Assembly: GCF_007858365.1 (NCBI RefSeq)
Contig: NZ_VFIO01000004.1
Location: 1 to 64,000 of the forward strand
Length of the DNA: 64,000 nt
From: Pseudomonas saxonica
GTDB lineage: Bacteria; Pseudomonadota; Gammaproteobacteria; Pseudomonadales; Pseudomonadaceae
Reading direction: 5' to 3'
The notes below the pieces were generated by a model, which saw only the letters and a list, made by a program, of their open reading frames with translations, was not told the DNA's origin and did not search any database. Positions 34,575-44,346 of the stretch are shown piece after piece. How positions within the stretch are numbered: the first letter of the stretch is position 1; every line of letters begins with the position of its first letter. Position numbers and translations under genes: made by a program.

Positions 34575-35555
34575 TTAAGCCTTCTGCCATACCTTTGGCT
34601 TGAAGAACAATGTCTCGCCCCGCGTCAGATCGGTCAGGCTGTCATGGTCTTTGACCACTTCCACTTCGATCAGCTCGCTCTGCCCTTCTACCTTCAATGT
34701 CACCCGGGTGGTCGCACCCAATGGGCGAATGTCACGCACCTGCGCAGCATGGTGGTCTTCGAGCTCGTGACGCGACAACGACACTTCGTGCGGACGGAAC
34801 AGCACATGCTGATCCTCACCAATGTGCAGGCGGTTGGAATCACCCAAAAAGTGATACACAAAGTCGCTGGCCGGGTGTTCGTACACCTCGCCCGGTGAGC
34901 CGATCTGTTCGATCACGCCTTTGTTCATGACCACGATACGGTCCGCGACTTCCATCGCCTCTTCCTGATCGTGGGTCACGAAGACGGAGGTCAGGTTGAT
35001 GTCTTCGTGCAAGCGCGCCAACCAGCGACGCAGTTCTTTACGCACCTTGGCATCCAGGGCGCCAAACGGTTCGTCCAGCAGCAAGACCTTGGGCTCGACG
35101 GCCAACGCACGGGCCAGGGCAATACGCTGGCGTTGACCGCCAGAAAGCTGCTCGGGATAGCGATCCGACAACCAGTCCAGTTGCACCATGTTGAGCAACT
35201 CGTGGACCTTTTCGGCAATGCGGGTTTCGCTCGGACGCTCTTTTTTCGGCTTCATGCGCAAGCCAAACGCCACGTTGTCAAACACCGTCATATGACGGAA
35301 CAAGGCGTAATGCTGGAAGACAAAACCGACGTTACGATCACGTACGTCGTGACCCGAGACGTCTTCACCGTGGAACACAATGTTGCCTTCGTCCGGGGTT
35401 TCGAGACCGGCGATGATGCGCAACAAGGTGGTCTTGCCGCAGCCCGAAGGGCCGAGCAGCGCCACCAGTTCACCACTGCGGATATCTAAATTGATGCTGT
35501 TCAGGGCCTTGAAGGCGTTGAAGTTCTTGCTGACGTTACGGACTTCGATCGACAT
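34575..35555 (-). CDS. cysA: Sulfate/thiosulfate ABC transporter ATPase CysA
   Basis: 326 residues. Walker [13 protein letters not shown], signature LSGGQRQR, Walker [14 protein letters not shown], switch His in [11 protein letters not shown], plus a short C-terminal regulatory region. Last gene of the sbp-cysT-cysW-cysA cluster, 3 bases after cysW. It powers high-affinity sulfate import during sulfur limitation. Confidence 0.96.
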   Translation of the reverse strand: MSIEVRNVSKNFNAFKALNSINLDIRSGELVALLGPSGCGKTTLLRIIAGLETPDEGNIVFHGEDVSGHDVRDRNVGFVFQHYALFRHMTVFDNVAFGLRMKPKKERPSETRIAEKVHELLNMVQLDWLSDRYPEQLSGGQRQRIALARALAVEPKVLLLDEPFGALDAKVRKELRRWLARLHEDINLTSVFVTHDQEEAMEVADRIVVMNKGVIEQIGSPGEVYEHPASDFVYHFLGDSNRLHIGEDQHVLFRPHEVSLSRHELEDHHAAQVRDIRPLGATTRVTLKVEGQSELIEVEVVKDHDSLTDLTRGETLFFKPKVWQKA

Positions 35556-35558
35556 GGT

Positions 35559-36431
35559 TTATTCCTCCGCGGCGCTGGCGCGCAGGCGGTTAATACGGGA
35601 TTCGCTCCACTGCTTGAGCAGCAGGATGAAGAGCGCCAGGATCAGCAACAGAGTGGCCACGGCGAAGGCGGCAACGTGGTTGTATTCGTTGTAGAGGATT
35701 TCGACGTGCAGCGGCAGGGTGTTGGTCACCCCGCGAATGTGCCCGGAAACCACCGATACCGCACCGAATTCACCCATCGCCCGCGCTGTACACAGCACCA
35801 CGCCGTAGATAAGACCCCATTTGATATTGGGCACCGTGACGTGCCAGAACATCTGCCAGCCATTAGCGCCCAGCAGGCGTGCAGCTTCTTCTTCCTGGGT
35901 GCCCTGTTCCTGCATGAGCGGGATCAGTTCACGCGCCACAAAGGGCACGGTGACGAAGATGGTGGCCAGCACAATACCCGGCAGGGCGAACACGATCTGG
36001 ATGTCATGGTCTTGCAGCCAAGGCCCCAAGAAGCCCTGCGCGCCGAACATCAGCACGTAGACCAGACCGGCAATCACGGGCGAGACCGAAAACGGCAGGT
36101 CGATCAGGGTCACCAGGATGCTTTTGCCGCGAAAGCTGTACTTGCTCACGCACCAGGCAGCGCTGACGCCGAACACCACGTTCAGCGGCACCGAAATCAC
36201 CACGGCGATGATGGTCAGCTTCAGGGCCGACAAGGCATCCGGCTCCAGAATCGCGTCGAAGAAAGCACCAAGGCCGAGCTTAAGCCCCTGGGACACGACG
36301 ATCAGCAGCGGTAACAGCAGGAAGACAATGAAGAACAACCAGCCAAAGCCGATCAGCAAGCGTCGCGACAGCGGGCTGCCCCGGCGGGCGGCGTTGGCCA
36401 CGGATGAGGCACTCAGTGTTGAATTGGACAT
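35559..36431 (-). CDS. cysW: Sulfate ABC transporter permease CysW
   Basis: 290 residues with six membrane helices and the permease EAA motif ([22 protein letters not shown]) that contacts CysA. It lies 12 bases after cysT. Confidence 0.95.
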   Translation of the reverse strand: MSNSTLSASSVANAARRGSPLSRRLLIGFGWLFFIVFLLLPLLIVVSQGLKLGLGAFFDAILEPDALSALKLTIIAVVISVPLNVVFGVSAAWCVSKYSFRGKSILVTLIDLPFSVSPVIAGLVYVLMFGAQGFLGPWLQDHDIQIVFALPGIVLATIFVTVPFVARELIPLMQEQGTQEEEAARLLGANGWQMFWHVTVPNIKWGLIYGVVLCTARAMGEFGAVSVVSGHIRGVTNTLPLHVEILYNEYNHVAAFAVATLLLILALFILLLKQWSESRINRLRASAAEE

Positions 36432-36443
36432 GTCAGGCCTCCT

Positions 36444-37262
36444 TCACGGCTTTTCGATGCGTCGCTGAATCAAGTTGATGATCAGCAGCAAAATGAAGGA
36501 AACCACCAGCATCATCACGCCAATGGCGGTGGCGCCGGTGTAGTCGTATTGGTCCAGCTTGACCATGATCAACAGCGGCAAGATTTCGGTTTTGAACGGC
36601 ATGTTGCCGGCGATAAATATCACCGAGCCGTATTCACCGACACCCCGAGCAAAGGCCAATGCAAAACCGGTTAACCACGCCGGCAACAAGGCAGGTACCA
36701 GAATGTAGCGGAAAACCTGTAAAGGATTGGCGCCCAGGCATGCAGCGGCTTCTTCGATTTCACGCGGAATATCCGCCAGCACCGGCTGCACCGTACGCAC
36801 CACAAACGGCAAAGTGACGAAGGTCAGTGCCAGCGTAATACCCATAGGGGTGTAGGCTATTTTAAAGCCCAGATCAGCCGCGAACTGGCCGATCCAGCCG
36901 TTAGGGGCATACAACGCGGTGAGCGCGATACCGGCGACGGCGGTCGGCAATGCAAACGGCAGGTCGATCATGGCGTCGATGACCTTGCGGCCGGGAAAGG
37001 TGTAACGCACCAGCACCCAAGCCAGTACCGTACCGATGACGCCATTGATCAGGGCGGCGACAAAGGCGGTGCCAAAGCTCAATTGCAACGCCGCTAACAC
37101 TCTGGGAGCGGTAATGATTGCCCAAAACTGTTCCCAGGTCAGTTGCGCGGCATGCACAAACATCGCGGCCAATGGAATAAGCACAATCAGGCTGAGGTAC
37201 ACCAAGGTGTAGCCCAGCGTCAGCCCGAAGCCGGGTATGACGGGGGAAATACGACGTGACAT
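36444..37262 (-). CDS. cysT: Sulfate ABC transporter permease CysT
   Basis: 272 residues with six membrane helices and the EAA motif EIEEAAACLGANPLQVFRYI. It pairs with CysW to form the sulfate channel (also named CysU). A hairpin separates it from sbp upstream. Confidence 0.95.
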   Translation of the reverse strand: MSRRISPVIPGFGLTLGYTLVYLSLIVLIPLAAMFVHAAQLTWEQFWAIITAPRVLAALQLSFGTAFVAALINGVIGTVLAWVLVRYTFPGRKVIDAMIDLPFALPTAVAGIALTALYAPNGWIGQFAADLGFKIAYTPMGITLALTFVTLPFVVRTVQPVLADIPREIEEAAACLGANPLQVFRYILVPALLPAWLTGFALAFARGVGEYGSVIFIAGNMPFKTEILPLLIMVKLDQYDYTGATAIGVMMLVVSFILLLIINLIQRRIEKP

Positions 37263-37284
37263 AGAAATCCTTGGTTAACGCACG

Positions 37285-37310
37285 AAGCCCGCAACGGAGT
37301 CGCGGGCTTT
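37285..37310 (-). terminator. Hairpin between sbp and cysT
   Basis: 8-bp stem AAGCCCGC / GCGGGCTT with a 9-base loop, about 45 bases after the sbp stop. It probably ends part of the transcripts, or protects the sbp 3' end, so that more binding protein than permease is made. Confidence 0.6.
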
Positions 37311-37354
37311 ATGTTCTAGCTTTCAGCGAGGCTCAACACCCCCCGCTCCACAGG

Positions 37355-38368
37355 TTATTGCGGCTTGTAAATCTGGTCGAACACGCCACCGTCATTGAAA
37401 AATTTGGGTTGCGCAGTTTTCCAGCCACCGAAGTCTTTGTCGATAGTCACAAGGTCCAGCTTCGGAAATTGCTGTGCATATTGGGCCGCCACTTTTTCGT
37501 CACGCGGGCGATAGAAGTTCTTTGCCGCGATCTCCTGACCGGCCGGGCTGTACAGATGCTCGAGGTACGCTTTGGCGATTTCGGCATTGCCTTTTTTGTC
37601 GGCGTTTTTGTCAACGACGGCCACGGGAGGCTCTGCCAAAATCGACAATGAAGGGACGACGATGTCGAATTTGTCGGCGCCGCCGTCTTCTTTCAATGCC
37701 AGGAACGCTTCGTTTTCCCACGCCAGCAACACGTCACCCTGACCGTTGTTGACGAAGGTGATCGTTGAGCCGCGAGCGCCGGTGTCCAGCACAGGAACGT
37801 GTTTGAACAGTTGGCTGACGTATTCTTTTGCTTTGGCTTCATCACCGCCGTTGGCTTTCAGACCGTAGGCGTAAGCCGCAAGGAAGTTCCAGCGAGCGCC
37901 GCCGCTGGTTTTAGGGTTCGGGGTAATGACCGACACGCCATCTTTGATCAGATCACCCCAATCCTTGATGCCTTTAGGGTTGCCCTTGCGCACCAGAAAT
38001 ACGATGGTCGAGGTGTACGGAGTGCTGGCATCCGGCAGGCGGGTTTGCCAGTTTTCTGGCAGCGAACCTTTGTTCAGCTTGCTGATTTCGTCAATGTCAC
38101 CGGCCAGCGCCAAGGTCACTACGTCGGCACGCAAACCGTCAATCACGCCGCGGGCCTGCTTCCCCGAACCGCCGTGCGATTGCTGAATTTTCACCGTATC
38201 GCCGGGATGGTTTTGCTTCCAGAACGTGCTGAACTCAGCGTTGTAATCCTGGTACAACTCACGAGTCGGGTCGTAAGAAACGTTCAACAACTCGTAATCT
38301 TTGGCCACAGCGGAGCCGGCAAAAATGGCACTGGCCAGCGCGGCCAAAGCGTAACGGCGTAGGGACAT
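37355..38368 (-). CDS. sbp: Periplasmic sulfate-binding protein Sbp
   Basis: 337 residues from the ATG at 38368 (GGAG ribosome site). Signal peptide ending SAVAKD, then the sulfate-binding protein pattern: [47 protein letters not shown], and [19 protein letters not shown]. It captures sulfate for CysTWA. The earlier in-frame start at 38410 lacks a signal-peptide pattern. Confidence 0.96.
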   Translation of the reverse strand: MSLRRYALAALASAIFAGSAVAKDYELLNVSYDPTRELYQDYNAEFSTFWKQNHPGDTVKIQQSHGGSGKQARGVIDGLRADVVTLALAGDIDEISKLNKGSLPENWQTRLPDASTPYTSTIVFLVRKGNPKGIKDWGDLIKDGVSVITPNPKTSGGARWNFLAAYAYGLKANGGDEAKAKEYVSQLFKHVPVLDTGARGSTITFVNNGQGDVLLAWENEAFLALKEDGGADKFDIVVPSLSILAEPPVAVVDKNADKKGNAEIAKAYLEHLYSPAGQEIAAKNFYRPRDEKVAAQYAQQFPKLDLVTIDKDFGGWKTAQPKFFNDGGVFDQIYKPQ

Positions 38369-38402
38369 AGGTGAGGCTCCAAAGCACTTTTTAGTTTTTA
38401 TC

Positions 38403-38426
38403 AAGCGCACTCAGGTGAATGCGCTT
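38403..38426 (-). terminator. Stem-loop between oscA and sbp
   Basis: 7-bp stem AAGCGCA / TGCGCTT with a 10-base loop, just after the oscA stop, followed on the minus strand by an A/T-rich stretch (TTGATAAAAAC). It may be a weak terminator or a processing site in an oscA-sbp transcript. Confidence 0.35.
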
Positions 38427-38434
38427 AGGACATG

Positions 38435-38617
38435 TCAGGTGTTTTTTTGGCCAGGGTTTTGTAAACGGAATTTTTCTTTGCGTTCGATCTGAACCACTTG
38501 TGCGTTGTGCACGGTGATTTCCACAGCGCCAAAACGCAGATCTCGCAGCGCACTCTGGATTTCCCGCAGAATGGTGGCTTCGTCCTGACCGTCAACGCTA
38601 CGCAGAGATGCGCTCAT
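38435..38617 (-). CDS. oscA: Sulfur starvation response protein OscA
   Basis: 60 residues of the DUF2292/YezD family: ILREIQSALRDLRFGAVEITVHNAQVVQIERKEKFRL. In Pseudomonas this small protein is needed for use of organosulfur compounds and is encoded just upstream of sbp, exactly as here. Good ribosome site (CAGGAG). A perfect dyad at 38685-38709 lies in its promoter. Confidence 0.92.
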   Translation of the reverse strand: MSASLRSVDGQDEATILREIQSALRDLRFGAVEITVHNAQVVQIERKEKFRLQNPGQKNT

Positions 38618-38986
38618 GGTGCTGCTCCTGAAATAAAATGCCGAGGGAATGCTGGCTTGGGAGCAATAGTAGTGAGACGGGATTATTCTTAAAAATACTA
38701 TTTAAGAATGTTTATATAACTGAAATGACATTTGACGTTGAACACCCTTGCTGCCGCTGGCGCAGGCTGCGCTGTGTCGGCTAAATCAGAGGCTTTGCGC
38801 ACCTTATTACAAGCTTGTGCAGCGACTTCGCAGGTTCGCAGGCGTTATTCAAGACAGTGACTACACTCCAACTGCCTCGCGTGCGCGGGGCAGGCACGAC
38901 AGGATGCTTTATCTCGCTGGACAGTCAGCGCAAGTGGGATCACCTTAGAGCCACTGTCGTCTTTTCCTGCAAAGCCTGGAGTCTTT
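38618..38986. other. Divergent intergenic region oscA / TIGR02647 gene
   Basis: 369 bases. The oscA-side third is very AT-rich and holds the dyad at 38685-38709. The rest has ordinary composition and no credible gene; open frames at 38748-39003 lack ribosome sites. Confidence 0.5.
38685..38709. promoter_or_regulatory. Dyad ATTCTTAAA-N7-TTTAAGAAT upstream of oscA
   Basis: Perfect 9-bp inverted repeat with a 7-base spacer, 68-92 bases before the oscA start, in AT-rich DNA. It is well placed for the sulfur regulator CysB, which binds AT-rich dyads at such promoters; the regulator is inferred. Confidence 0.5.
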
Positions 38987-39256
38987 ATGTCGTTCACCCC
39001 TGAGATGGTTGCCGAAATGAAAGTCCTTGCCCTGTTTGACCTGAACAGCACACAGGAGGGCCTTAAAGTCCATCACACCGCCGATCCTGCACTGATTGAA
39101 GCCGCAAAGCGTTTGTATGATAAAGATCTGATTACTCAGACAGATGGCGGCTACCTGACCAGCTTGGGTCGTGATTCGGTTGAAAACGTGAAAACACTGC
39201 TCTCAATTCTCACCACAGAGACTTTCGTTAAAGTGCCCCTGAAAGAACTTGCCTAA
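38987..39256 (+). CDS. TIGR02647 family protein
   Basis: 89 residues: MSFTPEMVAEMKVLALFDL, then LYDKDLITQTDGGYLTSLG and a C-terminal helix. The middle looks like a winged-helix pattern (TxxGxxLT), and the family is found mainly in Pseudomonas and relatives. Function unknown. Divergent from oscA. Confidence 0.8.
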   Translation: MSFTPEMVAEMKVLALFDLNSTQEGLKVHHTADPALIEAAKRLYDKDLITQTDGGYLTSLGRDSVENVKTLLSILTTETFVKVPLKELA

Positions 39257-39429
39257 GGGCACGCCATGCCCACGGGATCCAGACACTCAACGATTCCGCG
39301 GGCACGCTTTTGGTGCAAGCAAATTTCTGACGCCAAAAAACACATCCACCTAAGCCTTTTGCATCACGAACTGTAAACTTCTGTTACGTTTCCTTTCTTC
39401 CTGACGTGGCAAGCTTGTTTGTGTTTGAG

Positions 39430-40728
39430 ATGACACACCTACTTGAAAAACGCCCAACGTTAAAGAGCGCCCGCGACGGGCAGTCTCTTGCGTACATACG
39501 TGAGCGTTTTTTGAGGGTCAATCAAGGACGAATAGCTCGGGCAATGGAAAGCCTGACGCCCAATCAGCAAACCTTCCTTCGCCTGCTGGCATTGTTCTTC
39601 CATGTAAACCACCCATCACTGCCAGGTTATGTGTCGGACTGCACCCCTGCCGGGGTATCCGGTTATGAACCCGATGGGTCAGTCATCGCCACAGCTAAAC
39701 ATGTGGCCCGTGAATTTACTTACGCGTCGAGCCCCGAGCGGCGACAGCCCATCCACAGTGTCTTTTTGATGGGCAGCCTCGGCACTCTGGCTCAGACCGA
39801 TCAAAGCGATATGGACGTGTGGGTTTGTCATAGCCCGCAGTTAACGCAGGCCGAGCGACAAGCCTTGCGGGATAAATGCCGGCGGCTGGAAGTGTGGGCG
39901 GCGAGTCAAGGCTTCGAAGCGCATTGCTTTTTAATTGATACGCAGCGCTTCGCTCAGGGCGAGCATGAGGTTCAACTGTGCACCGAAGATGGCGGTAAGA
40001 CCCAACACCATTTGCTGCTTGATGAGTTTTATCGCACCGCCATCTGGCTTGCAGGGCGCACACCCTTGTGGTGGTACGTGCCTGTGTGCGAAGAATCTCG
40101 ATACGCTGAATTCACCCATGCCACAGATGACCAGCATGTGATTGGCAGCGATGACCTCATGGATCTTGGTCATCTGGCGCGCATACCCTCAAGCGAGTTT
40201 TTGGGGGCCGGGTTATGGCAATTATTCAAAGGCATTGAATCACCCCACAAATCATTGCTCAAAATGTTGCTGATTGAGGTGTACGCCAGTGAGCATCCGC
40301 ACGTGAGCTGCTTGAGCCTGGACTTCAAGCAGGCGATATACGCCAATCATCTGAACCTCGATGAGCTGGACCCTTACGTGATGGTGTACCGACGTATTGA
40401 GCGGTATCTCAAGGCAGTGGGCGAAATGCCGCGCCTGGAGCGGGTACGCCGCAGCTTGTACCTGAAGGTCAATTGCACGCTGACAGGGCCAGCAGCCCGA
40501 CGTGGCAGGCCTTGGCAGCGTCAATTGCTGGCACGACTGACCGCCGAATGGGGCTGGGACGAAAGCCTGCTGACTTCGCTCGACAATTGCTCACAGTGGA
40601 AGGCCGAAGAGGCCCGTCAGGAGCGTCTGGCGGTGGCCCGCGAACTCAGCCTCAGTTATCGTTTTTTGAGGCAACTTGCCCGCAATAACTCCCGAAACCC
40701 AGGCTTTCGGGTAGCGCCGCGAAACTGA
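39430..40728 (+). CDS. cyaA: Class I adenylate cyclase, catalytic half only
   Basis: 432 residues from the ATG at 39430 (GTG at 39406 also in frame). The catalytic domain is intact: RFLRVNQGRIARAMESL, LFFHVNHPSLPGYV, and the nucleotidyl-transferase motif FLMGSLGTLAQTDQSDMDVWVCH with its metal-binding acids. Class I cyclases normally have 800-950 residues, the C-terminal half being regulatory. Here the protein stops after LSLSYRFLRQLARNNSRNPGF, and rnk begins 26 bases later on the opposite strand, so the second half is absent, not displaced by a local frameshift. In E. coli the N-terminal half is known to be catalytically active alone, so this may be a working, deregulated enzyme. Confidence 0.85.
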   Translation: MTHLLEKRPTLKSARDGQSLAYIRERFLRVNQGRIARAMESLTPNQQTFLRLLALFFHVNHPSLPGYVSDCTPAGVSGYEPDGSVIATAKHVAREFTYASSPERRQPIHSVFLMGSLGTLAQTDQSDMDVWVCHSPQLTQAERQALRDKCRRLEVWAASQGFEAHCFLIDTQRFAQGEHEVQLCTEDGGKTQHHLLLDEFYRTAIWLAGRTPLWWYVPVCEESRYAEFTHATDDQHVIGSDDLMDLGHLARIPSSEFLGAGLWQLFKGIESPHKSLLKMLLIEVYASEHPHVSCLSLDFKQAIYANHLNLDELDPYVMVYRRIERYLKAVGEMPRLERVRRSLYLKVNCTLTGPAARRGRPWQRQLLARLTAEWGWDESLLTSLDNCSQWKAEEARQERLAVARELSLSYRFLRQLARNNSRNPGFRVAPRN

Positions 40729-40736
40729 GCGCTACC
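40710..40736. terminator. 8-bp stem-loop spanning the cyaA stop codon
   Basis: GGTAGCGC, 11 bases including the TGA stop, then GCGCTACC. It lies at the point where the usual cyclase C-terminal half is missing and between convergent genes. No T-run follows, so terminator function is uncertain. Confidence 0.4.
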
Positions 40737-40753
40737 GTCGATAAAGGGCAGGG

Positions 40754-41167
40754 TTAGAGGTCGAAGTCGCCAGCGGCTTCAGGCTGATATTCAACTTCGA
40801 GCAGCTTCAGCTTAAGGGTTTTGCCACCCGGCGCAGGCCAGTTGATGTGCTGAGCCGTCTGCAAGCCCAGCAACGCGCTACCGACAGGCGCAAGAATGGA
40901 GATTTTGCCTTCGTCGGCGTTGGCATCTTTCGGATAAACCAGGGTCAGGTGATAGTCCTTGCCGCTGATTTCTTCGCGACAGTGCACGCGAGAGTTCATG
41001 GTTACAACGCCTGCTGGCACTTCTTCATGGCCAACCACGGTTTCTGCCCGGTCCAGTTCAGCTTGAAGGGCAACCACTCCCGGCAACGTGTCGTCCAGGC
41101 TGTCGATCAGTTTCTCCAGACGCTGAACGTCCAGGCGAGTGAGGATGATTTGAGGTTCTGTACCCAT
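40754..41167 (-). CDS. rnk: Regulator of nucleoside diphosphate kinase Rnk
   Basis: 137 residues from the ATG at 41167; the longer open frame adds an unlikely 44-residue leader. The N-terminal coiled coil (LDVQRLEKLIDSLDDTLPGVVALQAELDRAE) and the GreA-type C-terminal domain (YPKDANADEGKISILAPVGSALLGL) are typical. Rnk-type proteins bind RNA polymerase near the secondary channel. A terminator upstream separates it from DUF1289. Confidence 0.94.
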   Translation of the reverse strand: MGTEPQIILTRLDVQRLEKLIDSLDDTLPGVVALQAELDRAETVVGHEEVPAGVVTMNSRVHCREEISGKDYHLTLVYPKDANADEGKISILAPVGSALLGLQTAQHINWPAPGGKTLKLKLLEVEYQPEAAGDFDL

Positions 41168-41202
41168 GACCTGGCAGACTCCTTTTTTCTGCACGAAAAA
41201 GC

Positions 41203-41231
41203 AAAACCCCGCCGGGAAATGGCGGGGTTTT
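41203..41231 (-). terminator. Strong hairpin terminator upstream of rnk
   Basis: Perfect 11-bp stem AAAACCCCGCC / GGCGGGGTTTT with a seven-base loop. On the minus strand it lies after the cyaY-DUF1289 pair and before rnk, so it ends that upstream transcript. Confidence 0.85.
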
Positions 41232-41337
41232 GACCAACCTCGGTAGTGCGAGGCGAACCCGGACACTACCACAGCACAATAAATACACAAGCCGTGCAAG
41301 GACTCTGTAAACGCTGCCGAAGGCGGCGATTGGAGAC

Positions 41338-41544
41338 TTAGCCCTTTCGTTGCCGGGCCTGCTCACAAATCATCCGCCGACGCTGGTCGTCTGCCGAGCG
41401 CCACTCGCGGATGTCTTCGACATGCCGAAAGCAGCCCAGACAGACTTTGTGCTCATCCAGCCGGCACGTGCTGATGCAGGGTGAAGCCACGGCCGGGCTG
41501 ACGTTGCTGTAGAGCGGTTTTGCGGGTTTAGCAGGAGCAGTCAC
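41338..41544 (-). CDS. DUF1289 domain protein
   Basis: 68 residues. Cys-rich motif CISTCRLDEHKVCLGCFRH, then EIxxW-like REWRSADDQRRR: the standard DUF1289 pattern, probably binding iron or zinc. It begins 2 bases after cyaY and is likely co-transcribed with it. Confidence 0.9.
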   Translation of the reverse strand: MTAPAKPAKPLYSNVSPAVASPCISTCRLDEHKVCLGCFRHVEDIREWRSADDQRRRMICEQARQRKG

Positions 41545-41546
41545 TA

Positions 41547-41879
41547 TTAAATCTCTTCAAAGTCCAGCTCAGCGCCGGAATGATCCTTTGTCAGGTGCAA
41601 TACCATTTCGCTGAGCAGTTCGTCGCTTTTATCGCATTTCCATGCACTGAGTTTTTCATCGTAGTCAAAGTGAAAACCGCCACCTGGTGCAGCGAGCCAG
41701 AGCTGGAGCAAAGGCTCCTGGCGGCTGAAAATCAGCGATTTACCATTCTCGAACGTGACCGTCAGAACGCCGGCCGAGTTCTCAAGGTCTACATCCAGAC
41801 CACTATCGTCAAAAATGTCTTCCAGTACTTGCTGGGTTGCATCGACCAGATCGTGAAAACGGGCTTCAGTCAAACTCAT
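41547..41879 (-). CDS. cyaY: Frataxin homologue CyaY
   Basis: 110 residues. Acidic first helix (FHDLVDATQQVLEDIFDDSG), the beta-sheet with GVLTVTFENGKSLIFSRQEPLLQLWLA, and FHFDYDEKLSAWKC. It modulates iron supply to IscS/IscU in iron-sulfur assembly. Divergent from lptM. Confidence 0.95.
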   Translation of the reverse strand: MSLTEARFHDLVDATQQVLEDIFDDSGLDVDLENSAGVLTVTFENGKSLIFSRQEPLLQLWLAAPGGGFHFDYDEKLSAWKCDKSDELLSEMVLHLTKDHSGAELDFEEI

Positions 41880-42082
41880 GGTGGAACCTCGTAATATCTA
41901 GTCATGCTCGGAACTCGCAAGATACGGGCGCTCCAGAGCGATTGCAAACCCTAAGACGACGCGTCTCGACGCAATACTGATTATCCAGACAGGCCGTTTT
42001 GCGCGAGCCGTCTACTGCATAGGCAAGCTGCTGGGTGCTCGGTATACTCGGGCGCAATTAATGCTTTTCAAAGGATTTCGCC

Positions 42083-42238
42083 ATGAAGCGCCTGATCTCT
42101 TCTATTGCTGCGCTCGTCGCGGTTGCCTGCCTTGTTTCTGCCTGTGGTCAAAAAGGTCCGCTGTATCTGCCCGATGACAGTAAATCTCCCGATGAGCAAG
42201 CGAAGTCGTCGCAATCGCAAGCGCACAAGCACCAATAA
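42083..42238 (+). CDS. lptM: LPS translocon maturation lipoprotein LptM
   Basis: 51 residues: a lipoprotein signal with lipobox LVSAC (Cys21), then the conserved CGQKGPLYLP motif and a short polar tail. The family (formerly LppL/YifL) helps the LptD-LptE lipopolysaccharide translocon mature. The ATG at 42083 follows AAAGGA. lysA starts 12 bases later, the usual order. Confidence 0.93.
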   Translation: MKRLISSIAALVAVACLVSACGQKGPLYLPDDSKSPDEQAKSSQSQAHKHQ

Positions 42239-42250
42239 TAAGGGAGCACC

Positions 42251-43498
42251 ATGGACGCTTTTAACTACCGGGATGGTGAACTGTTCGCCGAAGGTGTCGC
42301 GCTGACGGCTATCGCCGAGCGTTTTGGCACGCCGACTTACGTTTACTCCCGTGCGCACATCGAGGCGCAATACAACGCTTACGCTCACGCGCTGAACGGC
42401 ATGCCGCACCTGGTGTGTTTCGCTGTCAAAGCCAACTCCAACCTGGCAGTCCTCAATGTCCTGGCGCGCTTGGGCGCCGGTTTTGACATTGTCTCCCGTG
42501 GCGAGCTGGAACGTGTTCTGGCCGCTGGCGGCTCGGCAGACAAAATCGTGTTTTCCGGTGTTGGCAAGACCCGCGACGATATGCGCCGTGCGCTGGAAGT
42601 GGGTGTGCATTGCTTCAACGTTGAATCCACCGACGAGCTGGAGCGCCTGCAAGTGGTGGCCGCCGAGCTGGGTGTTCGCGCGCCGATTTCGCTGCGAGTC
42701 AATCCGGACGTTGATGCGGGCACTCACCCGTACATTTCCACCGGTCTTAAAGAAAACAAATTCGGTATCGCCATCGCGGATGCCGAGGATGTGTACATAC
42801 GTGCGGCCCAGTTGCCGAACCTCGAAGTGGTAGGCGTGGATTGCCATATCGGTTCGCAACTGACCACGCTTGAGCCGTTTATCGACGCACTGGACCGCCT
42901 TCTGGCGCTGGTCGACCGACTGGGCGATTGCGGCATCTACCTGCGCCACATCGACCTTGGTGGTGGCCTGGGTGTGCGTTATCGCGATGAAGAGCCGCCA
43001 CTGGCGGGTGACTACATCAAAGCGGTACGTGAGCGTATCGACGGCCGCGATCTGGCGCTGGTGTTTGAGCCGGGTCGGTTTATCGTGGCCAATGCCGGCG
43101 TGCTGCTGACGCAGGTCGAGTACCTCAAGCACACCGAGCACAAAGACTTCGCCATTGTCGATGCCGCCATGAACGACTTGATTCGCCCGGCGCTGTATCA
43201 GGCCTGGATGGATGTGACTGCAGTACGCCCACGCGACACTGAAGCCCGTGCTTATGACATCGTTGGGCCGATCTGTGAAACCGGCGACTTCCTGGCCAAA
43301 GACCGCCAGTTGGCACTGGCTGAAGGCGATTTGTTGGCCGTGCATTCGGCCGGTGCCTACGGTTTTGTGATGAGTTCGAACTACAACACCCGTGGTCGCG
43401 CCGCAGAAGTGCTGGTGGATGGCGATCAAGCGTTTGAAGTTCGCCGTCGCGAGACTGTCGCTGAGTTGTTTGCTGGCGAAAGCCTGCTGCCGGAGTAA
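42251..43498 (+). CDS. lysA: Diaminopimelate decarboxylase
   Basis: 415 residues of the fold-III PLP decarboxylase type. PLP Lys in [13 protein letters not shown], phosphate site in [12 protein letters not shown] and [12 protein letters not shown], and the C-terminal [11 protein letters not shown] and [14 protein letters not shown] blocks that form the second half of the dimer active site. It makes lysine from meso-diaminopimelate. Operon with lptM and dapF. Confidence 0.97.
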   Translation: MDAFNYRDGELFAEGVALTAIAERFGTPTYVYSRAHIEAQYNAYAHALNGMPHLVCFAVKANSNLAVLNVLARLGAGFDIVSRGELERVLAAGGSADKIVFSGVGKTRDDMRRALEVGVHCFNVESTDELERLQVVAAELGVRAPISLRVNPDVDAGTHPYISTGLKENKFGIAIADAEDVYIRAAQLPNLEVVGVDCHIGSQLTTLEPFIDALDRLLALVDRLGDCGIYLRHIDLGGGLGVRYRDEEPPLAGDYIKAVRERIDGRDLALVFEPGRFIVANAGVLLTQVEYLKHTEHKDFAIVDAAMNDLIRPALYQAWMDVTAVRPRDTEARAYDIVGPICETGDFLAKDRQLALAEGDLLAVHSAGAYGFVMSSNYNTRGRAAEVLVDGDQAFEVRRRETVAELFAGESLLPE

Positions 43499-43502
43499 TC
43501 CC

Positions 43503-44333
43503 ATGTTGCTGCGTTTTACTAAAATGCATGGCCTGGGCAATGACTTCATGGTGCTCGACCTGGTCAGCCAGCACGCGCACATCCTGCCCAAACACGCGAA
43601 GCAATGGGGTGACCGCCATACGGGTGTCGGCTTTGATCAGCTGTTGCTGGTTGAAGCGCCCAGTAACCCGGAAGTGGATTTCCGTTATCGGATCTTTAAC
43701 TCCGATGGCTCGGAAGTGGAGCAATGCGGCAATGGGGCGCGCTGCTTTGCGCGCTTTGTACTCGACAAGCGATTGACCACCAAGCGTCAGATCAAGGTTG
43801 AAACCAAAAGCGGCATCATTGAGCTGAACATTCGCAGCGATGGGCAAATCAGTGTCGATATGGGCCCACCTCGCTTGCTCCCGCAAGACATCCCGTTTGT
43901 AGCCGACGCTCAAGCGTTGAGCTATGAGCTGGATGTGGACGGGCAGAAGGTTGAGTTGGCAGCCGTTTCAATGGGTAACCCACACGCAGTCCTGCGTGTG
44001 GATGACATCAATAACGCGCCAGTGCATGAGTTGGGGCCAAAGATCGAGCATCACCCGCGCTTTCCGGCCCGGGTCAATGTCGGTTTTCTGCACGTGGTTG
44101 ATCGCCAGCGCGGGCAATTGCGGGTATGGGAGCGCGGTGCCGGGGAAACTCAGGCATGCGGTACAGGCGCCTGTGCGGCGGCAGTGGCAGCCATCAGCCA
44201 AGGCTGGATGGACTCACCCTTGATCCTCGACTTGCCAGGCGGGCGATTGTCGATTGAATGGGCCGGCCCGGGCCATTCGGTGATCATGACCGGCCCTGCC
44301 ATGCGCGTTTACGAAGGACAAGTCCGTTTATGA
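43503..44333 (+). CDS. dapF: Diaminopimelate epimerase
   Basis: 276 residues from the ATG at 43503. Both catalytic cysteines are visible: [14 protein letters not shown] and [25 protein letters not shown] at the start is the family signature. It interconverts LL- and meso-diaminopimelate for lysine and cell wall synthesis. It starts 4 bases after lysA. Confidence 0.97.
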   Translation: MLLRFTKMHGLGNDFMVLDLVSQHAHILPKHAKQWGDRHTGVGFDQLLLVEAPSNPEVDFRYRIFNSDGSEVEQCGNGARCFARFVLDKRLTTKRQIKVETKSGIIELNIRSDGQISVDMGPPRLLPQDIPFVADAQALSYELDVDGQKVELAAVSMGNPHAVLRVDDINNAPVHELGPKIEHHPRFPARVNVGFLHVVDRQRGQLRVWERGAGETQACGTGACAAAVAAISQGWMDSPLILDLPGGRLSIEWAGPGHSVIMTGPAMRVYEGQVRL

Positions 44334-44346
44334 GCGAGCGCACACA

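Noticed and set aside
41168-41299. Longer Rnk with 44 extra N-terminal residues
   Set aside because: The extension crosses a strong terminator hairpin and does not look like protein; Rnk is normally about 136 residues.
42068-43591. 507-codon open frame opposite lysA
   Set aside because: It is the antisense frame of a high-GC gene; the plus strand carries a complete lysA with all motifs.
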